Assembly (NCBI GenBank): GCA_029941115.1
Contig: JAPYRK010000010.1
Span: 1 to 64,000 of the forward strand
Direction of reading: 5' to 3'
Origin: Dehalococcoidia bacterium
GTDB taxonomy: Bacteria > Chloroflexota > Dehalococcoidia > UBA2979
Length of the DNA stretch: 64,000 nt
Part shown: piece by piece, positions 36,582 through 44,315 of the stretch
How positions within the stretch are numbered: the first letter of the stretch is position 1
How the letters are laid out: each line of letters begins with the position of its first letter
Notes under the pieces: generated by a model
Database searches by the model: none
The model's input: only the letters and a program-made list of their open reading frames with translations
What the model was told of the DNA's origin: nothing
Program-made: the position numbers and the translations under genes

Positions 36582-37241
36582 TTAACTTTCCTCAAACAAT
36601 TCAAAAAAATCATTCATTTGCTGCACACCTTCTTCATCTATGTCCTCGTTGGTTGCTAAGTCCAACAGATGGAACAAATTGGTTAATATCCGAGCGGTTG
36701 CCCCCCAAACAAGATACTCAACTCCATCCATGGCGAATGAATACGCGCGTGTTGCCGTTGGCGACCCGCTCTGTTCAACCATATGCCAGACGCGTGACTC
36801 GACTGACATCAAGGTAGCCAATTTCACCACCAAAACGTCACGTACCTCAGCATCTGCTTTGGAGAAGAGTCCGTCCAGGTCAACCCCACGGAGCAACCCA
36901 ACAAAAGGACTTATTCGATAGTTCGAGACGATTGTACAGGTGTCGTCTAAACGACCGATCAGTGCGATTTCATCGGATTCGACACCCATTTCTTCATTAG
37001 TCTCTCTGAGCGCAGTTACAGACAAATCTAAGTCTTCCACGTCACGCCTACCGCCTGGAAAGGATATCTCACCTTTGTGATGGGCCACTGTGTTCGTACG
37101 AACCTGAAGAGCAACATATAACTCGGACTCGGATTCACAAATGAGTATTAAAACAGCACTTTCTCTCATTCTGCCCAGAGGTATCTCACGGGCAGAATAA
37201 TTGCGAACACTATCTTCTAAAAAATCAATCGAGGGAAGCAC
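36582..37241 (-). CDS. NUDIX CoA pyrophosphatase
   Basis: This 219-residue protein resembles the NudL/CoA-pyrophosphatase branch of the Nudix family. The segment GEISFPGGRRDVEDLDLS with TALRETNEEMGV carries both the CoAse signature ahead of the box and the metal-binding glutamates. Such enzymes split CoA or acyl-CoA into phosphopantetheine products. ATG 37241 is preceded by a gap that holds tRNA-Met. It is co-directional with the phosphatase gene two bases downstream. Confidence 0.9.
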   Translation of the reverse strand: MLPSIDFLEDSVRNYSAREIPLGRMRESAVLILICESESELYVALQVRTNTVAHHKGEISFPGGRRDVEDLDLSVTALRETNEEMGVESDEIALIGRLDDTCTIVSNYRISPFVGLLRGVDLDGLFSKADAEVRDVLVVKLATLMSVESRVWHMVEQSGSPTATRAYSFAMDGVEYLVWGATARILTNLFHLLDLATNEDIDEEGVQQMNDFFELFEES

Positions 37242-37287
37242 TTTATCCTGCCCTACTTAAGCGTCTATCATCTTATACAGCGTGACT

Positions 37288-37364
37288 GGGGGCTTAGCTT
37301 AGTGGCCTAAAGCTCCGGTCTCATAAACCGGCGAGCCTGGGTTCGAATCCCAGAGCCCCCACCA
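37288..37364 (+). tRNA. tRNA-Met (CAT)
   Basis: A complete cloverleaf is visible: acceptor GGGGGCT pairs with AGCCCCC, the D arm is TAGCTTAGTGGCCTAAAGCT, the anticodon stem CCGGT/ACCGG encloses CTCATAA with anticodon CAT, and the T arm is CTGGGTTCGAATCCCAG. The 3' CCA is encoded. CAT can be elongator Met, initiator Met or Ile2 with lysidine; the G1-C72 pair argues against the usual initiator. Confidence 0.95.
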
Positions 37365-37653
37365 TGCTAAATCTTTTCCCCAGCTATACAAAAGATAACA
37401 GGAAATGAAGTCACAAACTGTCATACTATTTGGCATGAGTTCTCGATTCAATCCCAAAAAAACACCATTAGTGGCCTTAAGTCTGACTTCCTCCAAAGAC
37501 TGACGTTAGATAAAAATCCATTGTTTCACTTCCAACAGTGACACTGAATTCAGTGTCAGCACGGCATCCTAAAAACCCTTACCCATAGGGCTCCTGACTT
37601 CTATATGTCCAGATTTAGTTGTTCATTCGTCCTCTTCTTCGACGAAAGGAGAG
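37365..37653. other. Intergenic region with a perfect palindrome
   Basis: This 289-base gap between tRNA-Met and the end of the kinase gene holds no convincing gene; the longest sensible frame is a 22-codon ATG frame at 37435-37503 without a ribosome site. Its one clear element is the 20-bp palindrome at 37539-37558. Confidence 0.6.
37539..37558. repeat. Perfect 20-bp palindrome
   Basis: TGACACTGAATTCAGTGTCA reads the same on both strands with no spacer. There is no T run on either side, so it is not a typical terminator. It could be an operator for a dimeric regulator, but it lies downstream of the nearest genes on both sides. Confidence 0.85.
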
Positions 37654-38598
37654 TTAATCCTGTGATTCGGACAATCGTTGTTCCACCTGATCCCGATCGG
37701 GCATAGAAATCATTGCACCCTCAGCTGTAACGGCGAGGCCGCCACTCACGCGGCCAAATACGACTGATTCCCTGAGTGTCTGACCTTCGGCAAGTGCGAC
37801 CGCCAGTCCAGCCGCAAATGCGTCTCCAGCGGCCACTGTGTCTACGGTGTTGACCTGAAGAGGATTAAAAATAAACACTTCTTCAGCATCGGATTCCAGC
37901 AACAGGCCGCCCTGTCCACCCATAGTTACAACCACCGACTGAGCGCCGAGTTTCATGATTTGTGCGGCTGCAGCTTCCGCTGATGCAAAATCCACAACAG
38001 GAATTCCCGTCAATGCCTCGGCTTCTGTCTCATTGGGGGTGACTACATCAGCAAGTCTCAACAGTTCGAGAAGCACATCATCTATTGATGATGGTGCAGG
38101 AGCCGGATCCCATACAACCGTGATGCCATGATTTTTTGCTTCGCGCGCTAGCTTCAGTGAAATTTCCTGCGATACCTCACGCTGCAGCATCAATACCTGA
38201 CAGGTTGCGAGTATATCAAGCGACTGTTCAATGTCCGTCAGACCTGCCTGCGCGTTCGCGCCCGGTATCTGAATTATATAGTTTTGTTTATCACCATCCA
38301 GCAAAATCATAGCTACCCCAGTGTGGATATCCGGAACCCGCACTATGCCGCTGGAATCAACACCCACGTCCTTGAGATCATTAATAAGTCTCTCGCCGAA
38401 CACGTCGTCACCAACTGCACCAATCATGTGAGTCCAGGCACCGAGTCTCGCGGTCGCAAAAGCCTGATTGGCGCCCTTACCACCACCTGTCTGAAAAAAG
38501 CTATCACCAACGACCGTTTGTCCGGGCCGCGGCATCAACTCACTGGTCGCAAAAAAATCAATATTAATTCCACCAAAGACGCAAATTCGAGGTTGCAT
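37654..38598 (-). CDS. rbsK: Ribokinase-like PfkB-family sugar kinase
   Basis: This 314-residue carbohydrate kinase has GGINIDFFATSELMPRPGQT with TGGGKGANQAFATARLGA near the N-terminus and the PfkB signature NTVDTVAAGDAFAAGLAVAL near residue 260, including the catalytic aspartate. These marks fit ribokinase best among PfkB kinases. ATG at 38598 is chosen because GGAG lies six bases before it; GTG at 38613 is upstream. No sugar transporter is nearby, so the sugar is inferred from motif only. Confidence 0.86.
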   Translation of the reverse strand: MQPRICVFGGINIDFFATSELMPRPGQTVVGDSFFQTGGGKGANQAFATARLGAWTHMIGAVGDDVFGERLINDLKDVGVDSSGIVRVPDIHTGVAMILLDGDKQNYIIQIPGANAQAGLTDIEQSLDILATCQVLMLQREVSQEISLKLAREAKNHGITVVWDPAPAPSSIDDVLLELLRLADVVTPNETEAEALTGIPVVDFASAEAAAAQIMKLGAQSVVVTMGGQGGLLLESDAEEVFIFNPLQVNTVDTVAAGDAFAAGLAVALAEGQTLRESVVFGRVSGGLAVTAEGAMISMPDRDQVEQRLSESQD

Positions 38599-38628
38599 AC
38601 TTGTCTCCAACACAGCCCACTAAAAATA

Positions 38629-39000
38629 CTAGCCTAATGGAGAAAGAGTACTCCCGCCGAGGATATGCATGTGCACGTGTGGCACGGACTGACCTGCATG
38701 TTCACCACAGTTCATAACGAGTCGGTACCCAGAGTCAAGGTTCTCCCGTGATGCTATCTTGGTGGCAACAGATACTAACTGCCCCGCTAATTCTGGATTG
38801 TTTTCCAGGTCTCGTGGTGACCGAAATCCTGATACTTTGGGAATGACCACAATATGGACAGGTGCCGCCGGAGCTATGTCGTGAAAAGCGAGAAATGCCT
38901 CGTCTTCATAGACGGTATTATTGGGAATCTCGCCGGCTAATATCTTTGCAAATACATTGTCCTGATCGTACGGTGCGTTTAATTGTGCGTTGATCGACAT
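38629..39000 (-). CDS. HIT-family nucleotide-binding protein
   Basis: This 123-residue protein is a Hint-type histidine-triad hydrolase. DNVFAKILAGEIPNNTVYED begins the fold and GQSVPHVHMHILGG near residues 103-116 holds the triad. It is followed by the kinase gene 30 bases downstream on the same strand. Expected activity is hydrolysis of adenosine phosphoramidates or acyl-adenylates. Confidence 0.92.
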   Translation of the reverse strand: MSINAQLNAPYDQDNVFAKILAGEIPNNTVYEDEAFLAFHDIAPAAPVHIVVIPKVSGFRSPRDLENNPELAGQLVSVATKIASRENLDSGYRLVMNCGEHAGQSVPHVHMHILGGSTLSPLG

Positions 39001-39015
39001 CTTTGGCCTCGTCTA

Positions 39016-40245
39016 CTACGTCCGTTTTTCTGCCGAAATGATAAGTTCATCCGCGCCCCGCAGGAGCAGCGTACCACCTCTGGTAAGTCCGCCCTTTACC
39101 GGAGCGAACGAGCTGAATTCTTCGAAAAGTCGCTTGAATGCCGTGCCGGCCTCAACTCTCGCGAGTGGGGCCCCAAGACAAAAATGAATGCCGTGTCCAA
39201 ACGACAAATGGCGCTTCTCTCTCCGATCAAAAAGGAATGTGTCGGGATCGGAATATGCTGCCGGATCACGGTTCGCTGCTCCCAACATACACATCAATAC
39301 ATCACCTTTGGTTATCAGGGTTCCCAGCACCTCCGTATTCCGAGTAGCCACCCGTACGAGACCTTGAACGGGACTGTCGTAACGAAGAGTTTCCTCGATT
39401 ACGGACGGTATAATATCGGGATTCGCCGCGATTTGATCAAGCACGTTGTGGTGATTTAGCAGTGCCAGCATGCCGTTCCCAATTAGATTGGTGGTAGTTT
39501 CATTACCTGCCACGAGCAACAATATAGTGAACGATATTGCCTCATCTCGGGTGAGCTTGTCGCCGGTCTCATCCTGATCATTCACGATGGCAGAAATTAA
39601 ATCGTCTTCTGGGCTACTTAATCTTCTATCAATAATCTCGCCCAGATACGCCACCATTTCCTCGGTTACGACACGTCTGCGCTCTAATTCAGCGGGATCA
39701 GGTACCAGTTTCGTAGCGCTGGCTACTACCGTCGACCACTCTTTAAATCGTATGCGCTCACTTGGAGGTATTCCAAGCATCTCCGCGATAACTATGACCG
39801 GAAGAGGTTGAGCCAGGCCCGCCATAAGGTCAAATTTGGACTCAGTTCGTAACGATTCCACAAGTGAATCCGTTACATCAGTAATATGTTCGTCGAGTGC
39901 AGCGATACGCTTCGGTGTGAACGTTTTGTTCACAATAGCGCGCAGTCGGGTATGGTCCGGTGGGTCACTGGTCAGCACATTGCGCACATATCCCAGAGGA
40001 TTTGCCTCTGCTTCGCGCGCCACCTCATTTGCGATCGCACCGGACGCGTACCGTGGATTAGATGAAAAAATTTCAGGGTCTTTGAGAATCGCGCTACAAG
40101 CCTCGTGAGACGTAATCACCCAGGCATTAAGCGCGTCTGAGTGATATATCGGAGCATAATCTCTTGCACGCGCGTATTGTACATATGGATTGGATTTAAA
40201 TGATGGAATAAAGGGATTGAAAACTGCGGTCTGGCCCTGCGTCAT
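39016..40245 (-). CDS. Cytochrome P450 (bacterial CYP107-like)
   Basis: This is a 409-residue soluble P450. The heme loop FGHGIHFCLGAPLAR contains the axial cysteine near residue 357, the I-helix reads LLVAGNETTTNLIGN with the normal acid-threonine pair, and the ExxR motif is in EETLRYDSPVQ. It should hydroxylate a hydrophobic substrate with electrons from a ferredoxin not encoded nearby. It lies 24 bases after a second P450 on the same strand, so the two are co-transcribed. Confidence 0.95.
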   Translation of the reverse strand: MTQGQTAVFNPFIPSFKSNPYVQYARARDYAPIYHSDALNAWVITSHEACSAILKDPEIFSSNPRYASGAIANEVAREAEANPLGYVRNVLTSDPPDHTRLRAIVNKTFTPKRIAALDEHITDVTDSLVESLRTESKFDLMAGLAQPLPVIVIAEMLGIPPSERIRFKEWSTVVASATKLVPDPAELERRRVVTEEMVAYLGEIIDRRLSSPEDDLISAIVNDQDETGDKLTRDEAISFTILLLVAGNETTTNLIGNGMLALLNHHNVLDQIAANPDIIPSVIEETLRYDSPVQGLVRVATRNTEVLGTLITKGDVLMCMLGAANRDPAAYSDPDTFLFDRREKRHLSFGHGIHFCLGAPLARVEAGTAFKRLFEEFSSFAPVKGGLTRGGTLLLRGADELIISAEKRT

Positions 40246-40269
40246 AGGATCTACAGTAATACCGATGAA

Positions 40270-41532
40270 CTATAACGTCACTGATATCTCCAGAGCCTTG
40301 GGTCCGCGAGCAAACCAGTCCTCTGTTCGAGGAAGACTACCCGGCTCCATTTGATCAGATAGTCGAAACGAAGACGTTTTTTCTAACAATGACCTAAATA
40401 CTTCTTGTAGAGCAATTCGCGCCAATGGGGCGCCCACGCAGTAATGAGAGCCTCTGCCAAAAGCCAGCGATGGTGGAGCGTCACTGCCTGAATTGGATCG
40501 ATAACGCTCGACGTCAAATATGTCCGGATTTTCAAATACATCTGGATCTCGGTTGGTTCCACCAACCAACACCATGACGACGTCATTCTCCTTCATTTGG
40601 ACTCCTGAAAATAACAGATCCGAGGTTACCCACCGCACCAGAACTTGTTGCGGTGGGTCAAATCTCAATATTTCATCAACAGCCGAATCCAGAAGCTCGC
40701 TATTCTCTCTCAAAGCTGACTGTGCGGTATCGCTGATGGCAAAGGCCAAAATTCCGTTTGTGATGGCTTCTGCTGTAGTAGCGCTTCCGGCCTGAGCCAA
40801 ATCCACCACAAGAGCTAGTAGTTCTTCTGTTGATGGCAGGTCCTCCTCAGTGTTATCACTCGATATTTCTTCTGCACGTGCAATCGACGACAGAACAGAA
40901 TCACTCGCCACGCGCTCGTCATGCGAGACGGATTCCAAGAATTCGGTAAGTCTGACCTTGGCTTCTCGCGCCGCGCGCCGCTTTGCTACGGTCACATCAT
41001 TGAAATTAGTCTGCATTAAGGCAAACGTATCGCTCATCACCTGATCCCGATCATCTACATGAAGTCCGAGCTGGAGACTTAATATAGTCTCTGGCACCTT
41101 CACTGCGAGAGACTGCACTACCTCAACCACCCCACCAGAATGGGCACCTAACAGGTCATCGATCAGCATAGAAACTTCGATCCGTATATCGTTCCGTAGC
41201 TTCTCCAAAATACTGGGGGCAAATCCGCGCGCGACGATTCTTCGAAGACGGGTGTGCGAGAAGGAATCCAACTGAGCCAGTCGTTCAACATTGCCCAAGG
41301 CAGAGTTCTGCCGAACATATGCCAGACTCTCAGATACCTTGGAACTCGCACGGCTTGGATTAGAGGAAAATGTTTCATAGTCCTGCAATACTTCTAACCC
41401 GTACTGATATGAAGTGATGATCCAGGCGTTCACAGTTTCTGAATAATGAACTGGTTCATCACTCCGAAGTCTCGCCAAGGATGAATACGGATCCGCCATA
41501 TAGGACGGTCGAAATGGATTGAAGTACGCCAT
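40270..41532 (-). CDS. Cytochrome P450 with altered I-helix
   Basis: This 420-residue P450 has a complete heme loop FGRGSHYCVGAPLAR and ExxR in DEILRFDPPQQ. The I-helix oxygen-activation motif reads AQAGSATTAEA: the acidic residue of the usual AGxET is alanine while threonine is kept. It is the first gene of a two-P450 unit and is divergent from the AarF gene. Such changes are known in P450s that use peroxide or do unusual chemistry, but its activity is not known. Confidence 0.93.
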   Translation of the reverse strand: MAYFNPFRPSYMADPYSSLARLRSDEPVHYSETVNAWIITSYQYGLEVLQDYETFSSNPSRASSKVSESLAYVRQNSALGNVERLAQLDSFSHTRLRRIVARGFAPSILEKLRNDIRIEVSMLIDDLLGAHSGGVVEVVQSLAVKVPETILSLQLGLHVDDRDQVMSDTFALMQTNFNDVTVAKRRAAREAKVRLTEFLESVSHDERVASDSVLSSIARAEEISSDNTEEDLPSTEELLALVVDLAQAGSATTAEAITNGILAFAISDTAQSALRENSELLDSAVDEILRFDPPQQVLVRWVTSDLLFSGVQMKENDVVMVLVGGTNRDPDVFENPDIFDVERYRSNSGSDAPPSLAFGRGSHYCVGAPLARIALQEVFRSLLEKTSSFRLSDQMEPGSLPRTEDWFARGPKALEISVTL

Positions 41533-41632
41533 TCATACAGAGTACCCCGTGATGAGAATTTCAAACTGTTTTTACTGAAATCTACTGGTAAGGTGGATTA
41601 ATATCAAAATTTGCGTCGACGGAGTTAATGCC

Positions 41633-43039
41633 TTGTCCTCAAAAACTTATTCTGCAGAGACTACTGAGCTTGAGTCACCCTTTAGGGGTATAGACCTGTC
41701 GAAGCCCACTTATGGCAAGTTCCGAAGATTAATCCCTCTCGCCTATACCTTGCTCACAGTCTGGTTGAAGTGGAGGACGCTCCGAATTAAGAGACGCCTG
41801 TTTGGGGTCGAGCGGATGGAGGCAGCGACTCACAAATTCCATTCAGATGCGGCGATTTCTGTAGTTCGACTGGCCGTCAAGCAACAGGGCATGATAGTTA
41901 AAATGTGTCAATTTTTGGGTGCACGTGCTGATGTTCTTATGGAGGAATACGTCCGGACACTTTCGCTCGTGCATGATTCTATACCTCCAAGACCTTGGCT
42001 AGAAGTGAAAAATCGAATAGAAGAGGAACTGGGAGCGCCAGTCGAGAACCTATTTAAGTCCATCTCCGAAGAGCCAGTAGCCGCAGCCTCACTGGCACAG
42101 GTACATCGGGGGCGCACACATGATGGGCATGATGTGGCAGTGAAGATTCAGCATGTAGGCATAGACAAAATTGTCGAGTGGGATCTTGAGGCTGTTGACT
42201 TGCTCTCTAATATATGGAGTCGACTTGAAACTATCATCGATTTCCGCCCGATGGTTGCCGAAATGCGTAGAAATGCACCAGAAGAAATTGACTTCGTCCA
42301 TGAAGGACGTGCGGCCGAAGAAATAGCTAATCTTCTCTCAGACAGAAATGATACAACCGTCCCGAAAATTTTCTGGGAGCTTAGCTCATTACGAGTTCTC
42401 ACAATGGACTACATCGACGGCATAAAAATTACTGATACTAAAGCTTTGCGAGAGGCAGGTGTAAACCCGCCCGATGTCGCTGATGTGCTCATTGATTTGT
42501 ATAACAACATGATTCTCAAATACGGCATGTTTCATGCAGATCCGCACCCTGGAAACCTCTTCGTGTTACCGCCTAAAAGTGAAGACGAGTCTCTACGGAT
42601 CGGGCTGGTTGATTTTGGACTTACTAAGTCAATAGAGACTGATTTTCGAGAGCAGTTAATGGTCCTAACCAGCGCCATCATTGAGCAGCAATCAGATGTA
42701 ATTTCAACCACTATGACAGACATGGGATTCAGGACTCGTGAAGACGACCCAGAGACGTATACCGCGCTGGGAGAAGCATTCCTCGGAGATGTGCTTCGTT
42801 CAGGAAAAGCCTATGCTGATCAGGAAATGGTTGCAGAGGTAAATGAAAATCTTGGAAAGCTATTGCGAGCTAATCCTATTCTAGACCTCCCAGGTGACGT
42901 GATCCTGATTGCACGAGTCATGGGATTACTTTCCGGTCTCGGTCGGACTCTGGAATCAGAAACTGACCTACTCATCTCGGTACTACCATACCTTGATCCT
43001 GATAAGGACCAGGCTAGTGATGATGATCTCTTCGCCTAA
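41633..43039 (+). CDS. AarF/UbiB (ABC1) atypical kinase
   Basis: This 468-residue protein belongs to the ABC1/UbiB family. VKQQGMIVKMCQFLGARADV is the KxGQ-like signature, ASLAQVHRGRTHDGHDVAVK holds the alanine-rich loop and lysine, FHADPHPGNLFV is the catalytic loop and LVDFGLTKSI the metal site. The family supports quinone or lipid metabolism in membranes; in a menaquinone organism the role is not defined. TTG at 41633 with GGAG nine bases before it is the best start. No C-terminal membrane pair is obvious. Confidence 0.9.
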   Translation: MSSKTYSAETTELESPFRGIDLSKPTYGKFRRLIPLAYTLLTVWLKWRTLRIKRRLFGVERMEAATHKFHSDAAISVVRLAVKQQGMIVKMCQFLGARADVLMEEYVRTLSLVHDSIPPRPWLEVKNRIEEELGAPVENLFKSISEEPVAAASLAQVHRGRTHDGHDVAVKIQHVGIDKIVEWDLEAVDLLSNIWSRLETIIDFRPMVAEMRRNAPEEIDFVHEGRAAEEIANLLSDRNDTTVPKIFWELSSLRVLTMDYIDGIKITDTKALREAGVNPPDVADVLIDLYNNMILKYGMFHADPHPGNLFVLPPKSEDESLRIGLVDFGLTKSIETDFREQLMVLTSAIIEQQSDVISTTMTDMGFRTREDDPETYTALGEAFLGDVLRSGKAYADQEMVAEVNENLGKLLRANPILDLPGDVILIARVMGLLSGLGRTLESETDLLISVLPYLDPDKDQASDDDLFA

Positions 43040-43189
43040 CCAATAGAATATCGAGTTAAGTTTGCTCGAATCAATTCACTTACTCTATCGGGTTCTTATC
43101 AATTAAGCTTGCATGTATTCATTTTATACGTTATTGTTCATTTAAATGAATGATAATTCATTTTGTCGGGCAATAGATAGGAGTCTAAA
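43040..43189. other. A/T-rich leader before the small-protein genes
   Basis: After the AarF gene there is a 150-base A/T-rich stretch with no gene. It holds the dyads at 43137-43163 and an extra ATTCATTTT at 43117-43125, and it should contain the promoter of the small genes. No hexamer pair is clear enough to name. Confidence 0.55.
43137..43163. promoter_or_regulatory. Overlapping dyad operators of TetR type
   Basis: Two dyads overlap. TTCATTTAAATGAA (43137-43150) is a perfect palindrome. AAATGAAT and ATTCATTT (43144-43151 and 43156-43163) form perfect 8-bp arms around GATA. A further ATTCATTTT lies at 43117-43125. The second dyad resembles the TGAATGA-N4-TCATTCA operators of TetR-family fatty-acid regulators. 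It is 27 bases before the first small gene and about 430 bases before the TetR gene. Confidence 0.6.
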
Positions 43190-43324
43190 GTGATAACCCC
43201 GAAAGAGTACATTAATGGCGTGTTGAGCAAAGGTCGTAAGACCGGACCTCTCTTTGAAGAAGCCAAGAAGGATTACCGAAGATGGCTTCGCGAAGAAAAC
43301 AGCAACTGGCGCTGTACTTTATAA
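43190..43324 (+). CDS. Small protein A, 44 residues
   Basis: A GTG start with an ATAGGAG ribosome site six bases upstream opens a 44-codon frame ending in TAA. The product is polar and basic, with a core GPLFEEAKKDYRRWLREEN at residues 19-37 that should form a helix. It aligns without gaps to the next small gene (offset of one), sharing Tyr7, Lys14, Arg16, Pro20, EAKKD, Arg34 and Asn37. No known family was recognised. The paired paralogue and good ribosome sites make it a likely real gene. Confidence 0.7.
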   Translation: MITPKEYINGVLSKGRKTGPLFEEAKKDYRRWLREENSNWRCTL

Positions 43325-43357
43325 GTACTAACAGCCATAAATGTCAGGAGTAATAAT

Positions 43358-43480
43358 ATGAAACTTACGAATTACGTCAGCTACATTACGCGAAAAAATC
43401 GCGGTGTCGCGCCAAACTATGATGAGGCTAAAAAGGATTTTTTAGCGATGATACGTAGACGCAATATAAGTCACCTTTAA
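43358..43480 (+). CDS. Small protein B, 40 residues, paralogue of A
   Basis: ATG at 43358 follows AGGAG by seven bases and opens a 40-codon frame. The core APNYDEAKKDFLAMIRRRN matches the core of the previous small protein, including Pro, an aromatic, EAKKD, a second aromatic, Arg and Asn; about 11 of 36 aligned positions are identical. It is strongly basic. It lies 33 bases after gene A and 112 bases before a TetR gene, so the three may form one regulated unit. No function can be assigned. Confidence 0.7.
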   Translation: MKLTNYVSYITRKNRGVAPNYDEAKKDFLAMIRRRNISHL

Positions 43481-43481
43481 C

Positions 43482-43512
43482 GCTAAAATGCTTAGAAATC
43501 TAAGTATTTAGC
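43482..43512 (+). other. Imperfect hairpin after the small genes
   Basis: GCTAAA...TTTAGC encloses CTTAGA-AA-TCTAAG, giving a stem of about 13 pairs with one or two mismatches just after the stop of small gene B. No T run follows, so it may stabilise or punctuate the transcript without being a classic terminator. Confidence 0.5.
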
Positions 43513-43524
43513 TAATGATGATCG

Positions 43525-43582
43525 TTTCCTTACTTTGGGCTAACCTACTCGCGTAAGTATCCCTCAGTCCAAAGTAAGGAAA
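43525..43582 (+). promoter_or_regulatory. Perfect 14-bp inverted repeat that covers the TetR ribosome site
   Basis: TTTCCTTACTTTGG (43525-43538) and its exact complement (43569-43582) are 30 bases apart. The right arm contains TAAGGAAA, the ribosome site of the TetR gene, so in RNA the hairpin would hide it. As DNA the arms could also be two half-sites for the regulator. Either way it suggests control of the regulator's own expression. Confidence 0.7.
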
Positions 43583-43592
43583 TTCAATAAAT

Positions 43593-44255
43593 ATGCCACG
43601 CAGGCCCGAGCGATACCTAGAAGAACGAAAACAAGACATCATTCGGGCAGCGAAGCAGATGTTCGTGCAGCAGGGTTATGCATCCACAACAATTAGCCAG
43701 ATAGCAACTGAAGCCGAGATGGCAACCGGTACGCTTTATCGGTACTTTAAGAGCAAAGACGAACTAATTTGGGCCGTTTCACACGAACATATCGAAGAAG
43801 AACTTCAAGCCTTTACGACTTTAGAAAAAGAATCAACATCTGCCGGAGATCAGCTTCTGGAGATTTTATTGAAACCGTATCAAAATACTGATGTCGACCA
43901 GAGCCGACAAGATGCGATTATCAGCCTGGAATCGACCTTGGCTGCTTTGAGAAGCGATGGACTTAAAGAAAAAGTTGCGACAGATATTTCCATGTCGATC
44001 GACGCGTTAACCGAACTAATCCAAAAAGCCCAAGCACAAGGTGAAGTAAACCCTCAATTCAGCCCGTCCGCACTTTCAGCATTGCTCCATGGCACTGCAA
44101 GCGGTTTGGCAAGTCTCAGGCCTCTACTGTCTGAAAATTCGACCTATATCGTGGCCGCACAAGATCTTCTAATTAAACTGGTGGAATCACTCTATAGTCC
44201 TTCTCTTGCGAAACGTTCACAGGATAAAAAAAGCATGCCATCAACACCTGAATGA
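43593..44255 (+). CDS. TetR/AcrR-family transcriptional regulator
   Basis: This 220-residue protein has an N-terminal TetR helix-turn-helix (about residues 12-58: DIIRAAKQMFVQQGYASTTI, then MATGTLYRYFKSKDELI). The C-terminal ligand domain is helical and unassigned; its length suits a fatty-acyl or hydrophobic ligand. TetR proteins usually repress neighbouring genes until a ligand binds. Candidate targets are its own gene, the two small genes with overlapping dyads upstream, and the dehydrogenase gene 60 bases downstream. Confidence 0.93.
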   Translation: MPRRPERYLEERKQDIIRAAKQMFVQQGYASTTISQIATEAEMATGTLYRYFKSKDELIWAVSHEHIEEELQAFTTLEKESTSAGDQLLEILLKPYQNTDVDQSRQDAIISLESTLAALRSDGLKEKVATDISMSIDALTELIQKAQAQGEVNPQFSPSALSALLHGTASGLASLRPLLSENSTYIVAAQDLLIKLVESLYSPSLAKRSQDKKSMPSTPE

Positions 44256-44315
44256 GGCGTTTTAACAGTCCAGCCCAAAGTCGAACATAAGACCACTGGT
44301 GCTAATCTATAACTC

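Noticed and set aside
37299-37496. 65-codon minus-strand frame across tRNA-Met
   Set aside because: Most of it is the complement of the tRNA, whose cloverleaf is complete.
37435-37503. 22-codon ATG frame in the gap after tRNA-Met
   Set aside because: No ribosome site and no paralogue; too short to support.
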